Virus record (IMG/VR): IMGVR_UViG_3300046318_000439 | Coordinates: 124,001-188,000 of that record | Source: a virus | Direction: 5' to 3' (one strand) | DNA length: 64,000 nt | Part shown: piece after piece, positions 54,709-63,800 of the stretch | Position numbering within the stretch: the stretch's first letter is position 1 | Layout: every line of letters begins with the position of its first letter | Notes under the pieces: model-generated | Databases searched by the model: none | What the model was told of the DNA's origin: nothing | The model's input: the letters and a program-made list of their open reading frames with translations, nothing else | Translations under genes and position numbers: made by a program

Positions 54709-55362
54709 TTATTTATTCGAAAGCGAATTTAAGAAGTGTTCGAATACTGAAAGCTTAGTAGCCTCTAGTTCACGAGCGCTCGCTTTTTGAACAGTCTTCT
54801 TGTATGTTTCAACTTGGTTAGCTTTGAGAATACCGTTATCCCAAACCCATTCCACGTTTTCCATAATACCCTGTACAAACGCATCAGGCGCTGAAGGATC
54901 AGCTACAATGTCAGCAGCAGTTGCAAGATAAAAGTCGTCTTGAACCTGCATTACGCCATCGATCTCTTTAAGAGAACCCATACCACGTGTAGATACACCT
55001 AATTGAACACCGCTTTCTAATAAATTTTTAGCAATGTTACCCATTGGCGTTTCTAAAATCTTTGCCTTACCAATGAAGTTGTTTCCATCTTGTTTCAATT
55101 CAACAATCTTGTGAGAAACGCGATCTAAATTGATCGAAGGACCATTTGGATGACCAAGCTCCCCTAGAGCTCTATTTGACTTGACATACTCATCGTTATA
55201 ACGCTTCACTTCGCGTTCTAAAATATCCAGCTTGTAGATACGACCATTACGGTTCTTTTGTTCAGCTTGCATGAAAGGACCTGTGATAAACAAGTCCTTT
55301 TTGCCATTCTTTTCTTCGACGATGTATTGTACGTCTTCTACTAATTCTGTGAATAGTTTCAT
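54709..55362 (-). CDS. 21: Prohead protease gp21
   Basis: A serine protease that matures the prohead. FITGPFMQAEQKNRNGRIYK, GELGHPNGPSINLDRVSHKI with the catalytic His, and GVSTRGMGSL with the catalytic Ser match the S77/S78-type phage proteases. 217 residues (T4 212). Located between the small coat-type gene and gp22. Confidence 0.94.
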   Translation of the reverse strand: MKLFTELVEDVQYIVEEKNGKKDLFITGPFMQAEQKNRNGRIYKLDILEREVKRYNDEYVKSNRALGELGHPNGPSINLDRVSHKIVELKQDGNNFIGKAKILETPMGNIAKNLLESGVQLGVSTRGMGSLKEIDGVMQVQDDFYLATAADIVADPSAPDAFVQGIMENVEWVWDNGILKANQVETYKKTVQKASARELEATKLSVFEHFLNSLSNK

Positions 55363-55370
55363 TTTAATTC

Positions 55371-55643
55371 CTATCTGTATGCTATTGATGTGGCTTTTAC
55401 GCTCGTAGCACCAGTTGATTCTAATGTGTCTGTTGGTGATTTAACGATACATTCGTTTGAAAAATCAGTACCAGAAGAACCGAGAGTGAAAGTTCCAAGA
55501 GTGCCACCAGCACCTGTTTTAATTGTAACAGTAGCAGCATTTGTTGGATCGACGTTGACTAAACGTACCAAAGAAGCTAATCCTACAGTGTTAGCCGTTG
55601 TTAGTGTAATTTCAGTACCAATTACTTTTAATGGTTCTGCCAT
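55371..55643 (-). CDS. Small beta-rich structural protein
   Basis: A 90-residue protein rich in Thr, Gly and Ser (ITLTTANTVGLASLVRLVNV, VTIKTGAGGTLGTFTLGSSG), likely a beta-sandwich. It lies between gp68-like and gp21 genes, as small coat-associated proteins do in T4-like cyanophages. A capsid decoration role is possible. Confidence 0.75.
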   Translation of the reverse strand: MAEPLKVIGTEITLTTANTVGLASLVRLVNVDPTNAATVTIKTGAGGTLGTFTLGSSGTDFSNECIVKSPTDTLESTGATSVKATSIAYR

Positions 55644-55644
55644 T

Positions 55645-56331
55645 TTATTCCTCCATACCTTCTACGATGAATCCTTCAACAACTTCTACTAAATCATCAA
55701 ATGCATCTTCAGAATCTAACATCTCAGCAAAGTGCTGCTTTTCTTCTTCTGTTTCCAATCCTTCATAGATGGATTCTAGAATTGTGGCATATGCCTCTAC
55801 TAACTCTTGTTCTTCAATCTGTTGTTTGTGTGCTTGTACAGCGTCAATAATAGAATCAAACATCTGTGGTGTTTCAGCTTCTGTTTCTTCTTTCATGGCA
55901 TTCTTCGTTGCTGTAGCATACATTACTGATTCTGCATCTTTACCGTAACGGGCTTTGAATGAAGAAAGATTCTTTTTCATCCCTTTAACGATGTCTTCGC
56001 GCTTTGCCATTTCGGCTTTTGACATCTCGTTAACTTCTTCACTTTCTTTAGCAGAATAACCGTGCTTTTCTTTTTTACGATCAATCGGCTTTACCTTCGA
56101 ACCTTTAAAAACCTCATCACCATTACCATTACGGTCTGGTACCATCTCAATTTCATGGTCGTCGATGAACTCTTGAGCGCCTAATGTTGGAGCTGGTAAG
56201 TTGCCTTTTAAAGATACTGGCGTATTATCGTTAAACTTTTTTTCTGGAGCAGTAACGCCAGGCTTTCTTACGCCTTGTTCGTGTTTTGCAACAGTTCTAA
56301 ATGTCTCAACTAGTGACTTTAGCGTCTTCAT
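55645..56331 (-). CDS. Prohead core protein, gp68-like by position
   Basis: The ATG at 56331 has GAGGAA upstream; the open frame continues upstream but overlaps the previous gene in another frame. 228 residues: MKTLKSLVETFRTVAKHEQG, a loop DRNGNGDEVFKG, helical parts SKAEMAKREDIVKGMKKNL and a very acidic end (EDAFDDLVEVVEGFIVEGME). It is placed like T4 gene 68 between portal and protease. Sequence match to gp68 is not clear to me. Confidence 0.75.
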   Translation of the reverse strand: MKTLKSLVETFRTVAKHEQGVRKPGVTAPEKKFNDNTPVSLKGNLPAPTLGAQEFIDDHEIEMVPDRNGNGDEVFKGSKVKPIDRKKEKHGYSAKESEEVNEMSKAEMAKREDIVKGMKKNLSSFKARYGKDAESVMYATATKNAMKEETEAETPQMFDSIIDAVQAHKQQIEEQELVEAYATILESIYEGLETEEEKQHFAEMLDSEDAFDDLVEVVEGFIVEGMEE

Positions 56332-56614
56332 CGGATTCCTCGGTTTCTTGTTCTGCGGTTTGTTCAGTATCACTATCGACAGCAACTTCATCAGCCACTG
56401 CTTCGGTATCTTCCTGATCTTCAGCTGATGATTCTTGTTCTTCCTCATCAGACTGCTGATTAAACATTCTATTAGCTACTTCAATCTTCTGAGCTTGGAT
56501 TGCATCTACAACGCGCTGACCAACTAGTTGGTCAAACGCAGCTGAAAGATTTACTGAATCCTTTGCTATAGCAAAATTTACAATGTCAGTTGGGGTAAAG
56601 GTTGGTGTAGTCAT
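56306..56614 (-). CDS. Acidic prohead core protein, gp67-like by position
   Basis: The ATG at 56614 has GGAG upstream; 102 residues. TPTFTPTDIVNFAIAKDSVN and RVVDAIQAQKIEVANRMFNQ are followed by a strongly acidic tail (EDQEDTEAVADEVAVDSDTE). T4 gp67 is also a small acidic core protein located just after the portal. It overlaps the next gene by 26 bases. Confidence 0.78.
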   Translation of the reverse strand: MTTPTFTPTDIVNFAIAKDSVNLSAAFDQLVGQRVVDAIQAQKIEVANRMFNQQSDEEEQESSAEDQEDTEAVADEVAVDSDTEQTAEQETEESDEDAKVTS

Positions 56615-56640
56615 ATTATTCTCCACTATTTATACATTTT

Positions 56641-58212
56641 CTAAGTTTGTTGGTCAGAACCACCTTGTTGAGGTTGTCCTCCCGCGCCTTCTTCCGGAAC
56701 TGGAGGATTATAGATTGGATTTTGCATCTCCTCTTTAATCTCTTTATCCATCTGTTTCATGAAGTCACCATCCTGCATGAAGATGTGTGAACGCACCCAT
56801 TTATTTGAATAATACTTACCAACTGCTCCAGCATTCACCAGTTGTTGATAAGCATTAATCTTATCATTCATAATCTCAATTTCTTTTAATTCTGAGAAAT
56901 AGTTGTCTTTCGCGTAAATAAACTTAATCTCTGATGAAATATCTTTCCATTCATCTTGAGTGATTACTTGCTTAAGTACTAATTGTTTTTCTAGCGCTTT
57001 TAAAAATACATGATTAAAACGCACACGCAAACGATCAATAAACTTTGAGAACTTTACTTCGTCCCTTGATATCTCTGTAGCACGACCCATATTGAAAGAG
57101 TAATCTGGTTCAATACGAGATACAGGAACATTCAATGACTTATACATTACCTTTTGGAAGTATTCTACATCAGTCATCTCACCAAGATTTTGGCCACCTG
57201 GCAATGTTTCGATCTGCGTGCCACGATTACCTTCGCGGCGTGGTAACCAGAAGTCTTCAAGCATTGTCATAAATTTACGATCATCACGGATTTCTCCAGA
57301 AGATGCATCATAAACAACTTTATTCTTATGACGGGTCATCATATCGCGTAGATACTGTTCTGCCTTCATTTTAGGCAGATTGCCGACGTCGATGTAGAAT
57401 ATACGGCGCTCAGGTGCTCTTGATATACGGTAAATGATTGTAGCGTCTTCTAGTGCTCTTAACTGATTAAGAGGTTTGATCGCTTTGTGTAGGTATGATA
57501 TAACTAGTGAATTGGTTTTATCTAATAAACCAGATGTGCAGTAGATAATACTATCTTTAGCAATCTTTAGTCCTGTCGTGGCTGATGCTGTTGAAGGACC
57601 AGACGTTGGCTTACCACCAAACCCTTTTTCGTTATAAACGAAGTATTCTTTTTCACCAACCGCAACATCTGTTGATGCTTGGTTGTTTTGAATACGCTTC
57701 TTTTTTACTTCTTTAATTTTTTTGATTTTGCGTGGATCGATATATCTTAATTCTTGAATACCGTCCTTCGTATTATTCTTATCAATAATAGCATGGAAGT
57801 ATAATCGTCCATCAACATACCAACGCTTGAATACATCATAGCCTTGGTGATTGAAATCTAACAATCTAAGAACTGCTTTGAATTCTTGATCGATTGCCTT
57901 CTTAACTGTATCGTTAATGTTAGGCACATTCTCTAAACTAATTGTAACTGTATCTTCTGCATCTGTCACAATCGCTTCATTCACGATATCGTCTACTGCA
58001 GCCTCAACTTCAGCATGCATAACCATCTCACGATATTTTGTTACTAGTTCAGCTTCGTTCTTAGCTGCGCCCTCTAAGTCGACGACGGTACCATAGGAAC
58101 CACCTGCAGCAACTACAAGTGAACCATCATCGTTCTGTTTAGGGATAAACTCGTCGAGGTCTTGCTTTTCGGCAGGGCCTCTTCGACGGAACTCGAATCC
58201 TAGGAACTCCAT
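56641..58212 (-). CDS. 20: Portal vertex protein gp20
   Basis: The dodecameric portal through which DNA enters. Typical blocks: EVEAAVDDIVNEAIVTDAED, RRWYVDGRLYFH-like FKRWYVDGRLYFHAI, ELRYIDPRKI, LPKMKAEQYLRDMMTRHKNK and LPGGQNLGEMTDVEYF, then DYSFNMGRATEISRDEVKFS. 523 residues (T4 524). The end is Gly/Gln-rich. Confidence 0.96.
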   Translation of the reverse strand: MEFLGFEFRRRGPAEKQDLDEFIPKQNDDGSLVVAAGGSYGTVVDLEGAAKNEAELVTKYREMVMHAEVEAAVDDIVNEAIVTDAEDTVTISLENVPNINDTVKKAIDQEFKAVLRLLDFNHQGYDVFKRWYVDGRLYFHAIIDKNNTKDGIQELRYIDPRKIKKIKEVKKKRIQNNQASTDVAVGEKEYFVYNEKGFGGKPTSGPSTASATTGLKIAKDSIIYCTSGLLDKTNSLVISYLHKAIKPLNQLRALEDATIIYRISRAPERRIFYIDVGNLPKMKAEQYLRDMMTRHKNKVVYDASSGEIRDDRKFMTMLEDFWLPRREGNRGTQIETLPGGQNLGEMTDVEYFQKVMYKSLNVPVSRIEPDYSFNMGRATEISRDEVKFSKFIDRLRVRFNHVFLKALEKQLVLKQVITQDEWKDISSEIKFIYAKDNYFSELKEIEIMNDKINAYQQLVNAGAVGKYYSNKWVRSHIFMQDGDFMKQMDKEIKEEMQNPIYNPPVPEEGAGGQPQQGGSDQQT

Positions 58213-58228
58213 ATTAACTCCAATTATT

Positions 58229-58250
58229 GAGGCTGACCAAAGCCAGCCTC
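58229..58250 (-). terminator. Hairpin between tail tube and portal genes
   Basis: GAGGCTG/CAGCCTC, a perfect 7-bp stem with an 8-nt loop in a 48-base gap. No T run follows, so it is more likely a processing or stability element than a full terminator. Confidence 0.4.
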
Positions 58251-58260
58251 CATCCTAATA

Positions 58261-58812
58261 TTAGGCGCCACCAGCGTTGCCGGTAGTACCACCACTAACT
58301 TCCCACCAATCATATACAAATGAAACTGTAAACTCTTCAATTGTATCGGTAGCGTTCCAGTCAAGCTCAATTGGCGCAACTTCTACTGGGAAAATACCAT
58401 TAAATGTGTATGTTCTCAGCGCTTCGCCAGTTCTTGAAAACTGTGTTACTTGAGCGTTTGCTTTATATTGCAACGGGCTTGATGATGCAAAATCACGCAC
58501 GTTTGTTTGGAATGTATTGATCCTGTTAGACCACTCTTCCATCGCGTTACGGATTAAGAAATCCTCATCGTTCATAACAGTAACTGTCCACTCTGCAAAT
58601 GTACGATCGCCTGCCATTCTAACTTTACGGCCAAAATACGGAACTTCAATTACTCCAAGTGTTGCAGCAGGAATCTGAGCTGCACGTACCAAGAATGGTA
58701 CTTTAATATCCGCAACCCCGTTGGCGGGGTTTTGGATTGTTACTTGGAATAGAGAGTTACGAGCACCACCGAAGTTTAGCTGACTTCTAATTTCATTTAC
58801 GTTAAATGCCAT
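58261..58812 (-). CDS. 19: Tail tube protein gp19
   Basis: Forms the inner tube of the contractile tail. NEIRSQLNFGGARNSLFQVT, then PYFGRKVRMAGDRTFAEWTV, NDEDFLIRNAMEEWSNRIN and the end EFTVSFVYDWWEV are typical of gp19. 183 residues (T4 163). It follows the sheath gene as in T4. Confidence 0.95.
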   Translation of the reverse strand: MAFNVNEIRSQLNFGGARNSLFQVTIQNPANGVADIKVPFLVRAAQIPAATLGVIEVPYFGRKVRMAGDRTFAEWTVTVMNDEDFLIRNAMEEWSNRINTFQTNVRDFASSSPLQYKANAQVTQFSRTGEALRTYTFNGIFPVEVAPIELDWNATDTIEEFTVSFVYDWWEVSGGTTGNAGGA

Positions 58813-58842
58813 GTCTGTTCTCCTTATTCTTATTTATTAGGG

Positions 58843-60921
58843 TTAAAACTGCCCTACGATTTCAGAGAACTCAACACCTGATCTAACAGCCACGAAGTTC
58901 AACTGGATAAAGTTGATTGAACGGGCTGGTTTGATATAGATGTCACCGACAAACTCATTGCGGTCAATTACTTCTCCTGTGTTGTTGCTTGAATCGCAAA
59001 CAACCTTGAAGTCGTAAATACCACGACGACCTTGTACATCGCGTAAGAATGGCTCAACTAAGTTCTTGAACTGAGCACGTGTAAATTCATCATTGAATTC
59101 AAACAATGTAAATTTAGCTGCAGTTGCAATTGCCTTCTCTAATACTATGAACAAACGACGTACGTTGATACGATCGAATGCGCTTGGTTTAGCTAATAAC
59201 GTCTTATCTCCAAATAATACTGTACCTTGACCTGGGAATGTTACGACAGGGTTGATACCAGACTTATAGAGAATGTCGCGATCTGCTTTACGTGGATTGT
59301 ATGCTAATTTAACAATATTTTTAACTTGGCCACGATTGAAGCCGCCAGGTGACCACCATGGATCACGAGTCTCGTCTGTACGGACACATAAGCCAGCAAT
59401 ATCGCCGTTCAAAGGAACATATCTGTATAAGTCGTTGTACTTATCATACTGATATTTGTATCCAGAGTCAAGCACTGCATATGATGTTGAGCTCATTGAG
59501 TTACGGAAAGCAATAATGTCTGTAGCCTCGTCACCTGTATTGCTAATCACATCTGCTCGGTCTGGAGATACAAATACTACACAATCCTTACGTGCTTCAG
59601 CAATATTATCAATCAAGTAGTTGGCCAACTGTTCTCCATTTGTGCCGCCACGAGCTTTACCTGTTAATATCAATGATACATCAATATCTTCAGCAGATTT
59701 AAAGTAATCATAAGCTGTAGCCAATGAACCAACTGCAATATCTGCCTCACCATCACCATCTTGACCAGACGTAAACACAGTTGTAGTTGGTTTGGTGTTG
59801 GTTGAGGTCAATACGTTAACTGCTGTATTTGACGCTGCACCAGCTAAGTCATTAGCATACCAAACGTAGTTAGAGTTCTGATTGATGACTTCTTTATAGA
59901 AGTTTGTGGCACCATCATTTGTCTTAGAATCGCTTGCGCGGGATACGTTAGAATATACTTCTAAAATAGTTCCTGGAGTACCAGTCACAATACCGTCGTT
60001 GTCTACTACAACAGCGTGCAATTCATCTTTGGCAGCTGTGTTACCAAAGCTGGCCTGATGTTCAGATTGATCTGGTGCTGCATCAACGCTATTAAAGAAT
60101 TCCCAATAACGTGTTACGCTAGTGCCAGAGAATGCTGTAGATAAACTATACTTGTTATCAAACGATAAAGTAAAGAATGCGTGAGTGGCGTTAACTGTTG
60201 GAACTGCATCATAAGACAAAAGCTTAAGATACTGCTTACCAATTGTTGAATTGCCAACTTCTACATAGTCGCCGATTGTTAGTTTATCAATAAGAGATGT
60301 TGCTGCTGTATTTGCATCTACCAATGTACCAACACTCGAGTTAGCTAATTTAACTAAAGCTGTGTTAGAACCAATTGACATAGTAATGTTAGTTAATGCT
60401 GTGTTGCTGTTAATTGTAGAATCAACAACCGCATTAAGAACGCTGCTATAAGCAGTATTGCTATCGCAAACAGAAATCTTTAATGAATTTCCAAGAGCAC
60501 CAGGATATTTTGCAATAAACTTAATGTCTGTATCTGCAGCAAAAGCACCACTTGACAATTTTTCATTGTAATGATCTTCGTTTTTTACTACGAAAGTGGC
60601 AACGTTTGAAATAGAACCGGTGTTAGCTAAGGCGTTAAAAGCGCCGTTAGCAAGACTTGTTGTGTTTGCAGCACGTACAACAAATAACTTATTACCATAA
60701 GATAAGAAGTTTGCTGCTGTAAAAAACGTTTCTGCGTTGAAATTTGTAGGCTTACCAAATCTAGCTACTAGATTTGACTCTGAATCAACTAACACTCGCT
60801 GCTCTACTGGACCCCAACGGAAAACGCCAGCTAAGGCACCTTCTGTTGTAGATACGGCAGGGACAACGGTTGTCAGATCAATTTCAGATACATTTACGCC
60901 CGGACTGACTTGAAATGGCAT
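58843..60921 (-). CDS. 18: Tail sheath protein gp18
   Basis: Contractile sheath subunit. SPGVNVSEIDLTTVVPAVST at the start, GVFRWGPVEQRVLVDSESNL, then the long variable insertion (about 100-400), and the conserved C-terminus NFIQLNFVAVRSGVEFSEIV preceded by RRLFIVLEKAIATAAKFTLF. 692 residues (T4 659). GGGGAG precedes the ATG and two TATAAATA boxes lie upstream. Confidence 0.96.
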   Translation of the reverse strand: MPFQVSPGVNVSEIDLTTVVPAVSTTEGALAGVFRWGPVEQRVLVDSESNLVARFGKPTNFNAETFFTAANFLSYGNKLFVVRAANTTSLANGAFNALANTGSISNVATFVVKNEDHYNEKLSSGAFAADTDIKFIAKYPGALGNSLKISVCDSNTAYSSVLNAVVDSTINSNTALTNITMSIGSNTALVKLANSSVGTLVDANTAATSLIDKLTIGDYVEVGNSTIGKQYLKLLSYDAVPTVNATHAFFTLSFDNKYSLSTAFSGTSVTRYWEFFNSVDAAPDQSEHQASFGNTAAKDELHAVVVDNDGIVTGTPGTILEVYSNVSRASDSKTNDGATNFYKEVINQNSNYVWYANDLAGAASNTAVNVLTSTNTKPTTTVFTSGQDGDGEADIAVGSLATAYDYFKSAEDIDVSLILTGKARGGTNGEQLANYLIDNIAEARKDCVVFVSPDRADVISNTGDEATDIIAFRNSMSSTSYAVLDSGYKYQYDKYNDLYRYVPLNGDIAGLCVRTDETRDPWWSPGGFNRGQVKNIVKLAYNPRKADRDILYKSGINPVVTFPGQGTVLFGDKTLLAKPSAFDRINVRRLFIVLEKAIATAAKFTLFEFNDEFTRAQFKNLVEPFLRDVQGRRGIYDFKVVCDSSNNTGEVIDRNEFVGDIYIKPARSINFIQLNFVAVRSGVEFSEIVGQF

Positions 60922-60945
60922 GGTTATCTCCCCAAAAATAGGTTA

Positions 60946-60953
60946 TATTTATA
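60946..60953 (-). promoter_or_regulatory. T4-type late promoter box, proximal to gp18
   Basis: Exact TATAAATA on the minus strand, 25 bases before the sheath ATG; the start would be just ahead of the GGGGAG ribosome site. Confidence 0.8.
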
Positions 60954-60963
60954 GACTTCTTGG

Positions 60964-60971
60964 TATTTATA
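60964..60971 (-). promoter_or_regulatory. T4-type late promoter box, distal to gp18
   Basis: A second exact TATAAATA 18 bases further upstream of the first one, right after the terminase stop. Tandem boxes may raise sheath expression. Confidence 0.65.
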
Positions 60972-60977
60972 ATTTCG

Positions 60978-62588
60978 TTAATTTAATAGCCAATTATCGT
61001 TATTGGCTGGAACAGCTATCAAAGGTTTTTCCTCAAACACATCCTGACCATCATCATATATTCCAAATGGTGTTAAGGAATCCTCTAGCATACTTTCTTG
61101 ATCTGCATATAAGTTCTGTCTTAAATCAGTGCTTGTTAGTTCTTTTACATATGGCTGTTCCATTAACCATGAGAATAAAACACAACACATTACTAAGTCA
61201 TCATGTCCTTCTTCTGCCTCATAAGAATCACCTTTAGCAGAAAAACGGAACAATTCGTTTATCAAATCTTGATCTTCTAAAAATATTTTATCATTTTCGA
61301 CCATAGATTTAAAGTTTGAACATCCAATCTTCTTTACGGTCCTTGATGTTTTGACACCAATATTAGAAGTACCACCAAACCCTCCAGTGATTCTTTGACC
61401 TGACTTTTGGTCTGAAGTGGTATAGAATACATGTTCATACTCTAACTCGTAATATAATATGTCAGCAACTTGTTTACCGATATCATTTGATTCCACTAAG
61501 CAATATGCATTATTATAGTGTTTAGCTAACTGATACACCATTGATGGGTATATTAAAGATGATATCTGGTTGTTTCTATACACAGCAGCCACCTTGTACG
61601 GTATTTCCGTAATATCGAAAATAACAAATGCTGAATAGTCTGAACCTATGCCCCTTGACGTATCCACAACAGCTGTATATAATCGGCCTTGTGCCGGTTC
61701 TGAATATATCTTTAGGTGTTCAGTATGCTTTAGGGGATTCGAGTAAGTAAGCATCCTCAATTTAGTTGGACTAATTAAGGTATTAGATGACCCTAAAAAC
61801 TCACAATCGTATTCTTGCCTGAATTGTTCTTCAGAAGTATTTCGAACAATCTGCTCTTTCCAAGCCTCATCGCGACCAGGTACTTGTGACCAATGCACAT
61901 CAACGCGTTTGTAATCATTACGGCCTTCTTCACTATCCTTCCATAGCTTGTAAAACATATTCAAGCCATTAGGTGTAGATGTAATAATTACTTTAGAACT
62001 ATTACCAGAAGAAATTGTAGGATATACAGACATGAAGAATTCTTCTTGCATGTTGTTTGGAACGAACGCGAACTCATCAAGGTAGATTAAGTTCTGAGAC
62101 GTACCACGAATTGCTGAAGACGATGTAGCCGATGCAAGAATCTTCGAACCGTTGGCTAACTCAATAAAACCTTTATTCCATTCCACAACACCTTGCTGTA
62201 ACCATTTTGGTAAATGTTCAAAAGCCATTTGAATACGACCTAGAATTTCACGAGCCTGAGATAGTTTGTTAGCTAAGATTGCAACTGAGTAGTTTTCGTT
62301 AAACAAAACATAGTGCAAAAGGATTGCTGCTACTGTAGTTGTTTTACCGACCTGTCGAGGCATCTTACAAATAACAAAACGCTCTTGATCAGATAACTCA
62401 ACAATTTCTTCTTGGAATGGCCAAAGTTCAAAAGGCACTAAACCTTTATCGACGTTCACAATCTGAACATATTTTTTTATAAAATATAATTTATCTGTAG
62501 CACAACGAGTATACTCTAATAGCTGTTCTCTTGAGAATTCTATCTTGTCATGTATACTTGATAAATTTTGATTGCCGTTGTATGACAT
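60978..62588 (-). CDS. 17: Terminase large subunit gp17
   Basis: Packages DNA by ATP hydrolysis and cuts concatemers. ATPase: Walker A CKMPRQVGKTTT (74-85), Walker B NLIYLDEFAFVPN, coupling motif VIITSTPNG. Nuclease: AVVDTSRGIGSDYSAFVIFD, then LVESNDIGKQVAD and DDLVMCCVLFSW with the last acidic pair. 536 residues (T4 610). No intron or intein is seen. Confidence 0.97.
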   Translation of the reverse strand: MSYNGNQNLSSIHDKIEFSREQLLEYTRCATDKLYFIKKYVQIVNVDKGLVPFELWPFQEEIVELSDQERFVICKMPRQVGKTTTVAAILLHYVLFNENYSVAILANKLSQAREILGRIQMAFEHLPKWLQQGVVEWNKGFIELANGSKILASATSSSAIRGTSQNLIYLDEFAFVPNNMQEEFFMSVYPTISSGNSSKVIITSTPNGLNMFYKLWKDSEEGRNDYKRVDVHWSQVPGRDEAWKEQIVRNTSEEQFRQEYDCEFLGSSNTLISPTKLRMLTYSNPLKHTEHLKIYSEPAQGRLYTAVVDTSRGIGSDYSAFVIFDITEIPYKVAAVYRNNQISSLIYPSMVYQLAKHYNNAYCLVESNDIGKQVADILYYELEYEHVFYTTSDQKSGQRITGGFGGTSNIGVKTSRTVKKIGCSNFKSMVENDKIFLEDQDLINELFRFSAKGDSYEAEEGHDDLVMCCVLFSWLMEQPYVKELTSTDLRQNLYADQESMLEDSLTPFGIYDDGQDVFEEKPLIAVPANNDNWLLN

Positions 62589-63031
62589 TATTGTTCAACA
62601 TCTTTAATATTGTTATTCTTTAATGCCTTGAGAAGTTCAGCTGTACTACCAACAAAGAGATTATTATTGACTGTTTGAGCGGATCCCTTACCATCAATCT
62701 TGTCTAATTCTTTTTTCTGTTTAGCAAGATTCATTAAGTCTTTATTCGCATCCACCATTGTTTTCACTAGATTGGCTGCTACTTCAAATGCTCTTGGATG
62801 TTGACCCATACCAGCAACATCTAAAATGCCATCTAGCGCCTCTCGTCCCTTTTCGATGGTCGCAATGATGTTACCACGAGCATATTCGTAATCATCCTCT
62901 ATCTGATTAGGATCAGTGGTCTGAATAGGAGTAGGAGGTGGCATAGTGGTCATAGGAGTAAGACCTAGGGCCTCTCCTATGCTATCCGAGCTTGACGATA
63001 AATCCGTATTGGCTGTTTGCTGTGATTTCAT
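62588..63031 (-). CDS. 16: Terminase small subunit gp16
   Basis: Recognises DNA and regulates gp17. 147 residues with an N-terminal disordered part (TTMPPPTPIQTTDPNQIEDD), a central helical region (DDYEYARGNIIATIEKGREA, AFEVAANLVKTMVDANKDL) and the LAKQKKELDKI helix. This fits T4 gp16 (164). It is coupled to gp17 by TAATG and overlaps gp15 by 50 bases. Confidence 0.9.
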   Translation of the reverse strand: MKSQQTANTDLSSSSDSIGEALGLTPMTTMPPPTPIQTTDPNQIEDDYEYARGNIIATIEKGREALDGILDVAGMGQHPRAFEVAANLVKTMVDANKDLMNLAKQKKELDKIDGKGSAQTVNNNLFVGSTAELLKALKNNNIKDVEQ

Positions 63032-63800
63032 TTCTACCTACACTCACTGAAGCGTTGGATGTTGGCGACCCGTTAGCTAACTGGCCTGGCTCGACGGTTA
63101 CTTTGTCGACGCTCTCTGCAACACCTACTGCATCATCTATGTTATCAAAATTCGAAGCATCAAAGAAGTTTGTATTAGCTAAAGTAATTACTCCAGAGCT
63201 GCGTACTGGACCGTAGAAGTATCCCTTCATGATAAAATCTAATGTCCAAGTAATTACTCTTCGCTCTTCAAAACTGCCCTCATATGTGTCTTGAGGGGTG
63301 ACGTTTAATAAAACTAACGGAATATCCTGTACAATATTCAATTCAGGAATTAAATTAATTGTGGTAGTCCATTCTGGCGTAAAGTATGGAAGAATTTGTT
63401 CAAGTAGTTGTGTACCATCTTCTTGATTCTTAACCATAATATACAACGAGAAAGATATATCGTATGGCACTGGACTATACGAATAACTAAATTCATTCGC
63501 TGTATTACTAACCTTCCTATTCTTATTTATCGTTGGTAATTTACGAGTAGGAGCATATGACATAGTCGTTATTTCAAACGACATGCGTGGTAGGACCATG
63601 GCTACTGGCTTGGATAATTCAGGATTAGACTCTAGTCGAGCTAGTACCTTCTCACGTGGTGCATACTGTAAAGGTACCTTAATAGTATTAACTACATTAT
63701 GAACGCTATATGTTCTGTTGATATAGAGATCGTTAAACAGTGTACCAAATAAGGTTACATATTTTTTAAGAGTGCCGTGATAAAACGTTTTTCCTAGCAT
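62982..63800 (-). CDS. 15: Tail sheath stabiliser gp15
   Basis: Terminates the tail tube and sheath at the neck. The start KTFYHGTLKKYVTLFGTLFN resembles T4 gp15; VPLQYAPREKVLARLESNPE and PRMSFEITTMSYAPTRKLP are strongly conserved. 272 residues, the same as T4. The ATG forms TGATG with the stop of gp14. Confidence 0.94.
   Translation of the reverse strand: MLGKTFYHGTLKKYVTLFGTLFNDLYINRTYSVHNVVNTIKVPLQYAPREKVLARLESNPELSKPVAMVLPRMSFEITTMSYAPTRKLPTINKNRKVSNTANEFSYSYSPVPYDISFSLYIMVKNQEDGTQLLEQILPYFTPEWTTTINLIPELNIVQDIPLVLLNVTPQDTYEGSFEERRVITWTLDFIMKGYFYGPVRSSGVITLANTNFFDASNFDNIDDAVGVAESVDKVTVEPGQLANGSPTSNASVSVGRNEITANSQYGFIVKLG

Noticed and set aside
56627-56634. TATAAATA box before the gp67-like gene
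   Set aside because: It is so close to the ribosome site that a transcript from it would lack most of it; it was not listed as a promoter.
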